Shown here in pieces: positions 55,245-64,000 of a DNA stretch of 64,000 nucleotides. The notes under the pieces were generated by a model. The model was not told where the DNA came from and did not search any database. It was given only the letters and a program-made list of their open reading frames with translations. The translations under genes and the position numbers were made by a program. The DNA is from Nicotiana tabacum. Lineage: Eukaryota > Streptophyta > Magnoliopsida > Solanales > Solanaceae. Location of the stretch: contig NC_134085.1 of NCBI RefSeq assembly GCF_000715075.1, positions 156,206,178 to 156,270,177 on the forward strand, given 5' to 3'. The stretch's first letter is position 1. Every line of letters begins with the position of its first letter.

Positions 55245-56490
55245 ATGGCTGCTCCACCAAATTTTGAAGAAGGTTAATCAACTTACAGACCACCAAGATT
55301 CAATGGACAATATTATAGCTGGTGGAAGACAAGAATGGATGATTTTATCATGGCAGAAGATTAAGAGCTTTGGGATGTTATCTGTGATGGACCTTTGTCC
55401 CTATGAAGACCATTTGCGAGACAACAATCACATCTCCAAAGACAAGGAAGGAATATAATGATGCTGATCGTAAAGCCATCGAGAAAAACTTCAGAGCAAA
55501 GAAGAACCTCATCTGTGGCATTGGACCTGACGAGTACAACCACTTCTCAGCCTGTCAATTTGCCAAGGAGAACTGGGAGGCTCTAAAAACTAGACATGAG
55601 GGAACCACTCAAGCCAAGCAGTCAAAAATCGGCATGCTTATTTACTAAGTATGAACTCTTCAATATGAAGGAGGATACGTCCATTTGGGACATGCATACT
55701 CGGTTTACTTCTATCGTAAATGAGTTTCACACTCTTGGAGAAATTATCCCAAGGAATAAACTGGTCAGAAAAATACTCAGTGTGTTGCCTGGTTCCTGGG
55801 AGAGAAAAGCCAATGCTATCATGGAAGCCAAAAATCTGCAGATGCTGACAATTAACGAACACATTGGAAATCTGAAAACCTATGAAATGAAAAAGAAGAA
55901 AGATTATGAAAGAAGAGAATCCAAAAAGGAGAAGAGCTTGGTTCTCAAGGCAGACAACAGTGACTCAAGTGGTGATGATGCTAACGTGACCTATCTTTAC
56001 CAGTTTTATTATTAATGAGATTGGGGTAAGATTGGGGTATAAATGGAAGAATTCCTAAGAAAGGCAGTTCTAGTAGAAACACAAAAGGTTATGATTGATG
56101 TTACAGGTGCGGAAAACTATGACATTTCATCAAAGATTGCCCTCTACACAAGCAGAACCATTACAAACACAACGTGGACAAGACAACTAAGAGGAACCCG
56201 GTACCCGACAGGAAATTCAAGAGAAGAGATGCCGCTGATAATACTATGAAGCAAGCTCTTACTGCCTGAGGAGATTCTTCTAGTGAATCTGAGGGTGATG
56301 ATGAACCAGGAGACACCTCCATGATAGTCATTGAGAGCGAAGTTGTAGAATATGATTCCATATTTGCCCTAATGGCAAAATATGATGTGGATGAAGATGA
56401 TGATGACGATGAGGTAAATGTTATAGACATTCAACGAAATTTAAAGTTTTATTCTAAAAAGAAGTTGGTATCTTTAGCTCATGTTTAACT
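55245..56490 (+). pseudogene. Gag of the copia element
   Basis: Gag starts at 55245 (MAAPPNFEEG, then a stop). Homology continues in shifting frames: NHFSACQFAKENWEALKTRH, WDMHTRFTSIVNEFHTLGE, KILSVLPGSWERKANAI. The zinc knuckle CYRCGKL-HFIKDC (56099-56140) keeps its C-C-H-C residues but has a TGA within it. An acidic stretch (YDVDEDDDDDE) follows near 56380-56415. Confidence 0.8.
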
Positions 56491-56519
56491 TATGCTTACC
56501 CCAATCTCATTAATAATAA

Positions 56520-57215
56520 AAATATTTTAGCTGAGGAAATCAAAGAGATAGAACATGAGAGAGATGATTTGTTAGTTGTAGTTGTTGATATGAAGGAAAC
56601 AGTAGAGGAACTAAAGAAAGAAAATGTCCTCTTAAAAAATTCAATGAAAAATGCATGAAATACTCTAAAGCAAAGGAAGTGGCAAGTGAGGCATACCTTA
56701 AGCTTGAAAATGAACTCAAAAGGTAAAATTGAGTCTTGTTGCTGAACTTGAAAGAAATAGACAACTTCAGGAAGATTTAAATAGGGTTGAAAATGATCTA
56801 AATAAATCTCTGAAGTGGACATGGTCCTATGACATAATCACTTCCATGTATAAAATTAATGAGGAGAACAAGCAAGGAAACGAGTTCCAAAAGGAAAAGT
56901 CTCCCTATAACTCACATAACAAATATGTTATTGTGCTTGATAACTAGCTTTGCACACACTACGTTAATACTGGTCATTACAAAGATTCATGTAAAACAAA
57001 AATTCGGTTCCAACAGAAAAATAAAGTTTTTGTTGAGAAAGTATCTACTACTAAGGAACCCGATTCTCTTAAAAAGAAAAATGTGATGCATGCATGAACA
57101 AAAAGAAGTCTGATTCACCCTTTCCCTCATTACAAGGGACCCAAACTTGTTTGGGCTCCTAAGTCTAATCTCTGATTCTCTTATGCATGTAGTAGTGAAA
57201 GGAAGCAATAAAAAT
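56520..57215 (+). pseudogene. Gag-to-protease linker (coiled-coil-like) of the copia element
   Basis: Lysine/glutamate-rich segments such as LVAELERNRQLQEDLNRVEN and a basic, cysteine-containing remnant up to 57215 match the long linker in SIRE elements. Several stops are present. No catalytic residues are expected. Confidence 0.6.
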
Positions 57216-57600
57216 GGTACATGGATAGTGGATGCTCTAAATACATTATTGGAAGAATGGATAATTTTCTTTCACTCAAGGCCCTGCAAGGTGGGAGTGT
57301 GTCTTTTGGAAATGACAAAAAGAGATACATTTTGGAAGTTGGAACGAATGGGAGAACACTCACTCACTCAATTGAAAATGTGTATTATGTAAATGGCTTG
57401 AAATATAACTTGCTGAGTGTCTATCAAATCTGTGACAAAGGAAACAAAGTGGAGTTCTTGTCAAAGTCTTGCACTGTCACCAAACTTATAACTGGTGAAG
57501 TGGTTCTAATTGCAAAAGGATTTAAAAATATCTATGTTACAAACTTTGATTCTCTGAATGGTGGCGATCTTACATGTATGGCAAGTCAGGCCCTCTTCAA
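57216..57600 (+). pseudogene. Protease and start of integrase region of the copia element
   Basis: The protease signature MDSGCSKYIIG (from 57221) has the copia aspartate in D-S-G-C. It continues through VSFGNDKKRYILEVGTNGRT and ENVYYVNGLKYNLLSVYQIC, then the pre-integrase part ending GGDLTCMASQ. Immediately afterwards the sequence reads ALFKPKNEARTSRTLDLLHI. The HHCC zinc-binding part of integrase that normally lies here is absent. Confidence 0.8.
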
Positions 57601-58300
57601 GCCAAAGAATGAAGCGAGAACCTCAAGGACACTAGATCTTCTTCATATAGATCTGTGTGGACCTATGAGGATGCGCAGCAGAGGAGGAAAGAAGTACATC
57701 TTCGTTACTGTTGATGATTATTGCAGATTTTGCATGGACTTTATTTCTCAGAACTAAGGAAGAAACCTTTCAAGTCTTTGCTGCTTTTGTGAAACAGATT
57801 CAAGTAGGGATGAACCATAATATTGGGAGCATTAGATCTGATCGTGACACCGATTTTGACAATGCAAAATTTGATGAATTCTGTGCTGAAAATGGCATGT
57901 CATAATTTTTCCACTCCCAAAACTCCCCAACAAAATGGTGTTATAGAAAGAAAAAATAGGACTCTTGAAGATATGGCATAAATGATGTTGATTGATAGTA
58001 GCGTACCAAAGGGTTTTTGGGCAGAATTAGTGAACACTGCCTATTATCTGATTAACTGGTGCATGATAAGGCCCCTCTTAAACAAGACCCCGTATAAGTT
58101 TCTTAATGGGAGAAAACCAAAGATGACTTACCTGAGACCATTTGGATGCAAATATTTTATTCTCAATAATAGTAAGGAAGAGTTGGGAAAATTTGATGCT
58201 AAAAGTGATGAGGGAATCTTTCTTGGCTACTCTTCAAAAGCAAAGTATACAAGGCCTACAAAAAAGAGTCAATGTGTAGAGGAACAGATACATGTAATCT
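57601..58300 (+). pseudogene. Integrase core of the copia element
   Basis: The catalytic residues are readable: D in LLHIDLCGPM, D in IRSDRDTDFDN and E in GVIERKNR. They span three frames, broken near 57757, 57903 and 57980. The C-terminal GKF-type region (KTPYKFLNGRKPKMTYLRPF, FLGYSSKAKY) follows to about 58250. Confidence 0.82.
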
Positions 58301-58629
58301 TTGATGAATCACACCATTCAAGTGGAATAGATTCACATGATAAGGATGATCAAGATGGAGATTATTCAAAGGTCCCTGCAAAGGTTATTGATATGGCAAA
58401 CGGGAAGGAAAATCTAATGAATCAAGTCAAGGAATTAAGTGAAGAAGATGCAGCAAAACTTTCAGTTGATTTGGAAGAACCTGGTCCCTCCATCATAGCA
58501 ATTGAAGCAGGCAATAGAGTTGTTGATGCCATTTCTGGCACTCCTAATGTAGATCAAAGAAGTGGTATTCACTCTTTCATCGATGCGAATGATGGCTCTC
58601 ACATGGCGGAACCTGGTTATTGGAACTAG
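58300..58629 (+). pseudogene. Integrase-to-RT spacer of the copia element
   Basis: Acidic, poorly conserved sequence (HDKDDQDGDYSKVPAKVIDM, VKELSEEDAAKLSVDLEEPG) continuous with the integrase C terminus up to the stop at about 58629. Such spacers are usual in SIRE elements; no function is known to me. Confidence 0.55.
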
Positions 58630-59640
58630 ATAGGTGTTCAGAAATAAGCTTGATGAGTTTGGCAATACACCAAGAAATAAAGCAAGGCCGGTGGTCCAAG
58701 GCTATAATCAAGAAGAATGAATTGATTATGATGAAACTTTTGCTCTAGTTACAAGAATAGAAGCCATCTGAATTTTCATTACTTTTGCATCTCATATGGA
58801 ATCCAAGCTGTTCCAAATGGATATTAAGTGTACGTTTCTGAATGGATATTCAAAGGAGGAAGTTTTTGTCAAACAACCACCTGGTTTTGAATGCCATGAA
58901 CATTCTGAACATGTCTTCAAGCTTGACAAGGCTCTATATAGATTGAAGCATGCCCCTCATGTATGGTATGAAAGATTGTCCATGTTCTTTCTTTAAAATG
59001 GTTTCACTAGAGGAAAAATTGACAACACTCTTTTATAGAAAAGAGGGAGGAACCTGCTGATTGTGTAGATCTCTACTGATGACATCCTTTTTGGTGCAAT
59101 AAATAATTCCTTGTGTCAGATTTTGCAAAGCTTATGGGAAGCGAGTTTGAGATGAGTATGATGACAGAGCTAGATTTCTTCCAAGGGCTACAAGTTAAGC
59201 AAACCTCTAAGTGAACAGTGATAAGTCAATAGAAATACATTAAGGAGCTTCTGAAAAGGTTTGAGATGGAAAGTTCAAAGATCATTGATACTCCCATTGC
59301 TACTGCCACTCGTCTAGACATAGAACAACCTGGTTACCTTATAGAGGAAACTATGTATCGACGTATCATTGGATCTCTCTTGTATCTAACAGTCAACAGA
59401 TCTAACATTGTCTGTAGTGTTGGGTTGTGTTCTAGATTCCAATTAAGTCCTAAAGAATCTCATTTGAAAGCTTCCAAAAGAATTCTGAAGTATCTTAAAG
59501 GAATGCAGAACCTGGTCCTCTATTACTCCTCAGGAGATAATTTTGACTTAATTGGGTATGTTGATGCTGACTATGCTGGTTATTTGGTGGATAGAAAGAA
59601 CATATCTGACATGTCACATTTTTTGGGATCATGTTTGATT
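58630..59640 (+). pseudogene. Reverse transcriptase and RNase H of the copia element
   Basis: RT keeps QMDIKCTFLNGYSKEEVFVK and KLDKALYRLK. At the active-site box it reads STDDILFGA, so the residues before DD are altered. RT has many stops between 58997 and 59265. RNase H is cleaner at 59266-59670: IIDTPIATATRLDIEQPGY, IIGSLLYLTV and YVDADYAGYLVDRKN. Weaker homology with stops extends to the pol end near 60006 (MKFGLIKLN). Confidence 0.85.
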
Positions 59641-60006
59641 TCATGGGGTATAAAGAAAACAAAATGTTGATACTGCAGAAGCTGAATATGTGGCAGCTGC
59701 CTCTTGTTGTACCCAACTACCATGGATCAAGTAACAATTGGAAGACTTTAGTGTATTCTCTGATTGTGTTCCATTGCTGTGTAAAAACACAAGTGCCCTT
59801 AATATGGAAAAGAAGACGGTTCAGCATAAGAGGACAATGCACATTAATGTGTGACATCATTTCTTGAGTGACAATGTTGAGAAATGACTTATCTATATGA
59901 AGTTCTGCAAGATAGAGGACTAGGTAGCCAATATCTTCACCAAAGAACTGACCAGAGAGCACATAGAAAGGAATCGAATGAAGTTCGGTTTGATCAAGCT
60001 GAATTG

Positions 60007-60412
60007 AGAACCTGGCCCTCGATGATTGGCTATGAAGGAATGGTAAGGTGAATTGCTAAAAAGTATTTTCTGACAACTTCTAACTCAATTCTATACCGTT
60101 ACAGGCAAACATAAATGGAAACTATTGGACAAACAAGAAGCTAATGACATTGCAATTTTTGAAAGGATGATGCTCATATTTTCAAAATCGTTCAGGGAAC
60201 CTGGTTCCCATGACTCAGGTTAGTAGTTCCTCTTACACTTATACACATTTTTGAACTACTTCTGTGCCATGTCAATAATAATATCTGCCTTTTCCATACC
60301 TCTTAAACCCAACCGACACACCCATTACAAACTGACTCGTCTACCCATTTCATTAAATCATGTCTAAATATAACTGGTCCCTCATTTCCCTCTAAATACC
60401 CCACGAAGCCAT

Positions 60413-60444
<32 letters not shown>

Positions 60445-60480
60445 TCTCTCTCAACAATCTACATAACACCTCTCTTGTCA
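60007..60480 (+). other. Post-pol region of the copia element, non-coding here
   Basis: SIRE elements often have an extra reading frame after pol; here only stop-filled sequence is seen. A (TC)n microsatellite lies at 60413-60452. The element ends somewhere near 60455-60490. Confidence 0.45.
60413..60452. repeat. (TC)n microsatellite, about 40 bp
   Basis: TC repeats with two TTT interruptions at the probable junction between the copia remnant and the LTR-like DNA on its right. Confidence 0.9.
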
Positions 60481-61871
60481 TATCTGAAGCTAGGTGAGGC
60501 GTGGCTAGAACTCGGTGCTGTACTAGCCCGAGCGAACCACTTTGCAACTCTTGAATGTTGGACGTAACCCAGAACATATAGGCCAACATGGCTACAACAC
60601 ATAATATATAGTAGGCGGCCAAGAATCATACCAGCTAGCCATCATACTCAAAACATCAATACATGTTCGAGCCGAGGAGGCCACTGTGAGTATCAATGCC
60701 AGACAACCCAGAAAGAAAACATAAATGAGGGTTGACAAGGCCACTAACGTATTGTACACGCTACACCTGTATCTACAAAGATTATAAGAATATCTGACAT
60801 CAAAATATCATCGAGACAGGGCACCGACCTAGCCGTAAGTCTATAACAAAATCCAATAACATGGCCTCTAGACTCGGCTATACTCTGGAAGAGATGGAGT
60901 CTTACCGATTTCCCGTTGATTATCAATCCTGTCTACTTTTAGGGCTCGTCAAACTAATTACTTGCACCTGCAGGCATGAAGTGTAGTGCCCCAGCAATGT
61001 GACATTAGTATAATGAGATGTACCAAGTATATAAGGCAGAAAGCAATACATATAAATAAATTCTGAAAACTGAAAAGCATGAATGAGTACAAAAATAGTC
61101 TGCTGAATGATAAGAATAAAAGTGAGTTTACCATGTACTGAAGATCGACTTACTAGATCGCTATCACTTGGACCACTTGGCCCTTCAATCTAATTGAAAA
61201 ACTCAACATATCGTAAGATTCTGAACTATTTCTATCAATTTTGCTCAATGATCTCTTGTTGTATCGTCGTTGTTACTTATTATAAGAATACAATTTGGCT
61301 CTCACACATAACAAGGTAGACCATCCATAACGCACACTACAACATTACTATCTGGTGGCACGTATGCGTAGCAAAGCAGACCATCTATACGGCTCAAATA
61401 TTCGGGTCGGACTATGCGTACACATGGGACTGTCCATATCCAACCTTTACCTTACCTATGTGTTTCATAGACCGTCCATAGGTTAACCTTCACTATCCCC
61501 CTATGCATTCATAGACCGTCCATAGGGAACATACTTATGCATAAATAGCACTACAACAACATGCAACAGTCAATATCTTACCAGCTAGGTACTTGTGTCT
61601 ATTACATATAACTTGTTCTACTACTTTCGGTAACTCTCAATTCCTATCTGGAAACTCGTAATCCCTACTCATTACCTTTAAGGAAACTCATAACTGCTCT
61701 CAAATTTACATCTCCGTTGTGACATACTAGAAAAAGGATTTCGAGATTTGTATAATCTTACCTTTACAAATTTAATTGGTACATCGTATGGCTTTCATTT
61801 CATACTATTTCAAGCGACTCATTGCATTCGTTAACTCAATCTCTACTTCCTTGAATGTATGAAATATGTGT
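60481..61871 (-). mobile_element. Gypsy-type LTR fragment, reverse orientation, diverged
   Basis: No coding sequence. GTGTAGTGCCCCAGCAATGT (about 60980) and repeated phrases such as CATAGACCGTCCATAGG (about 61465 and 61506) with relatives near 61320-61440 resemble the repeat-rich part of chromovirus-type LTRs read backwards. Ends and duplications were not found, so this is a fragment. Confidence 0.45.
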
Positions 61872-63392
61872 CATGCCCCAAAAATCGAAGAGCGCGACCG
61901 GTGCTCAACCAAGTAAACCCGATTGAGCAAGCCTGTTAGGTTTCATTCTACCCAAACTAATTTATGAATAAATAGGAGATGAACTCTATTAATCATAATT
62001 TGTAAATATTTCATTAACAACTTCCATTTTATTTCAATTAGCAGTTTCAACCATAGTGTCGAAAACATTACAGTTTTTATAGTTATGATAATGAAAAACA
62101 TATTTGCCAAATACCAATACTTCTAATTTATTTTCCAATATCAAACACCACACACAAACTGTCTACGGAGCCTCTAAATACAACTGATGAGTAATATAGA
62201 AATGCCCGCAACAAGGCTCCGGCTATACCTCAAAATACAAAGTACATGATAAATAATGATACATGACCCCGAAATGAAGTGGGTCTCACCAAGTCAGCTG
62301 AAAGGAAGGTGCGTCACTAGCTGCGACCAACACTGCCTACTATGGAACCACCTACATCCATTTAAAGATGTAGCGCCCCCGGAAAAAGGGATGTTAGCGC
62401 CGTCCAATAGCACTAGTATGAATGGCTAAAAGTCCTCTTTCAAAATAGAATGCCAATATAAGGAAAGACAATCATGTAAACAACAAGTAACAATCAATGA
62501 CATCCAAAGGCCAAGTTAACCATAACAATTTTTCAATATACGGAAGTTCATATGGTAAAAAAAGAAATGAAACTCGGGATATGAAGACAATACTATTATT
62601 GGATAGAAGATATTTAATACCGATTCACTACAATTCACATTAACACTGTTCACAATACCATTGTTCACAATATGCACATCATAAACAACTCCGAATTTCA
62701 ATCACAATTTCTATGCCAATATATACATATACATATTCCACTGTGAATCTTAGCAAGGAGTCCGATCACGACCCGATTGACTAGGTCATCTCCTTGGAGA
62801 CATTTTTCCACAATCTCAATTCTCGTTTCAATTTCGGTCTAATTTCCAACACAATACCATCATGTTTGCGACATGGCATCCGATCACGGCCCGATCGTCT
62901 AGGCCGTCTCACTCAAGACATTTCAATTTTCCATCAATCATCTTGTTTCAAATTTATTTCACATATATCAGTTTATCGGCACTTGGGGCCACAATTATCT
63001 CATCATACTTGGAACTACGCCACATTTCATAACTCAAGCTCTTTTCCCCCACATTTCACATCTTTTTTACTTTCAACATTAAACCTTTCAATTCAAGATA
63101 ATAGGCACATATGAGAGCAATTATATGTCGTAAGCATAAAGAGGATTTCACACATTTCAGCATAACAATCTCAAATCAAACTCGACTTGAAGTCTCGGCA
63201 TTTTAACACATGTTTCATATTCTTCACACATTCTCATTTGATAAAATAGCAAATTGAAAGCATTGAGACACATCTTGCACATATATTCTTGCAACACAAA
63301 TTCATTTAATTCATTTCAAGACATCTTTATATATTACCAACAACTAGGCACAATCAGTCAAATACATTTGGTACACAAAAAAGCAATTAGGA

Positions 63393-63423
<31 letters not shown>

Positions 63424-64000
63424 GCTGCGGTGTGCAGCCCGATCCATAAATATATAATCTTCACAACCAGGCCCTCGGACTCTCTCAGTTATTAACCTCA
63501 CAATCAGACCCTCAATCTATCAAAGTCATCAACCTCACAATCAGACTCTCGGTCTATCTCATTCATAAACCTCACAATCAGGCCTTCAGCCTCTCTTAGC
63601 CATCAACCTCACAAGTCACTCGAACTATCAGTAAAATAGGGCGTTCAACTCAAATATCATTTATAGTGTAAAAATTGAGTAAATAAGGCCGAGTTAGGAA
63701 ATTACTAAAATACAGCATGACTGAGTACAATTATTAAGTCAAAACAGTGAGAAAAAGTAGTAAAAGTTCCATAAGGGTCCAAAACAGTTGGCACGAGGCC
63801 CAAACATGGCATTCCGCCCAAAACATAGTAATACTTTTCAAAACACAATATCAAACTGTTTTCAATCAAATATGCGACTTAACAGTCGTACGGGATGGAC
63901 CAAGTCACAATCCTTAGTGGTGCACGACTCCACGCTCGTCATCTAGCGTGTGCGTTACCTCAAAGTAGCACAACGATGTAAAATTCGGGGTTTTATACCC
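61872..64000 (-). mobile_element. Gypsy-type LTR, reverse orientation, runs out of the window
   Basis: It starts TGTCATGCCCCAAAAATCG, which is how a minus-oriented chromovirus LTR of this region begins (compare the reverse complement of 24100-24141, TGTCACGACCCGGATTTCC). Inside are two TCCGATCACG-CCCGAT-type units (62759 and 62878), the analogue of the minisatellite in the other LTRs, and GTAGCGCCCCCGG (62372). No primer-binding site borders its left end, so it is a 3' LTR or solo LTR. The right end is outside the window. Confidence 0.6.
63393..63423. repeat. (GT)n(AT)n microsatellite
   Basis: GT repeats (63393-63408) run into AT repeats (63409-63423). Confidence 0.9.

Larger units (their letters stand above)
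54344..60480 (+). mobile_element. SIRE-like Ty1/copia retrotransposon, decayed and 3'-truncated
   Basis: The order LTR, primer site, gag with CCHC knuckle, protease, integrase, RT, RNase H (integrase before RT) is Ty1/copia. Protein phrases such as LYYSSGDNFDLIGYVDADYA and FVKQPPGFE fit the SIRE (Maximus) lineage of Solanaceae. All frames are broken. About 470 bases beyond pol end in a TC microsatellite (60413-60452), after which unrelated LTR-like DNA starts, so the 3' LTR is missing. The 3' limit is approximate. Confidence 0.88.

Noticed and set aside
1..64000. tRNA or rRNA genes
   Set aside because: Apart from the tRNA-derived SINE and primer-binding sites, I saw no cloverleaf or rRNA segment; a covariance-model scan would settle it.

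Overview
This is plant nuclear DNA. I infer Solanaceae, possibly Nicotiana, from the transposon families and one tRNA-derived SINE type; no species-diagnostic gene is present. It is not bacterial or organellar: the one clear host gene has six exons with GT/AG introns, and nearly everything else is nested transposable elements.

Layout. (1) 1-13176: a decayed Tat-lineage Ty3/gypsy retrotransposon on the minus strand (LTR at 9697-13176; gag, protease, RT, RNase H, extra archaeal-type RNase H and integrase reading leftward; its other end lies outside the window). A 4251-bp Ogre-like solo LTR (2040-6290, TSD ACCAT) sits in its RT gene, and a hAT DNA transposon (9854-12750, 8-bp TSD CCTCGAAC) sits in its LTR. 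(2) 13177-18663: a host island with an intact six-exon clade III SWEET sugar-transporter gene (14385-15818, minus strand, 296 aa) plus a SINE. (3) 18664-52755: a four-level nest. Helitron B (18664-52755) carries Helitron A (18670-49443) 6 bp inside its 5' end. Helitron A carries a Tekay/Del-like chromovirus (21301-49025, TSD GAGCC). The chromovirus carries, between the bases of its RT active-site region, a 16.9-kb Ogre-like non-autonomous element (26924-43789, TSD GTCTT). (4) 52756-54343: AT-rich DNA with a 129-bp tandem repeat. (5) 54344-about 60480: a decayed, 3'-truncated SIRE-like Ty1/copia element. (6) about 60480-64000: two minus-oriented gypsy-type LTR pieces.

The most unusual object is the innermost Ogre-like element. 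Its two 3.0-kb LTRs, primer-binding site and polypurine tract look usable, but its 10.8-kb interior has no gag or pol. It is built of repeats, dominated by an indel-free 30-bp array (68.7 units) and an adjoining 40/41-bp array (about 54 units). The 30-bp array keeps a 723-codon minus-strand frame open, but its variants look like cytosine-deamination transitions rather than coding constraint.

The sequence gives a relative chronology: Helitron B, then Helitron A, then the chromovirus, then the Ogre-like element. The last parasitised the chromovirus and presumably depends on autonomous Ogre/Tat relatives elsewhere for its proteins. The SWEET gene is the only part with a likely cellular function; its promoter region is bounded by a SINE and by the nest, which starts about 2.8 kb upstream.
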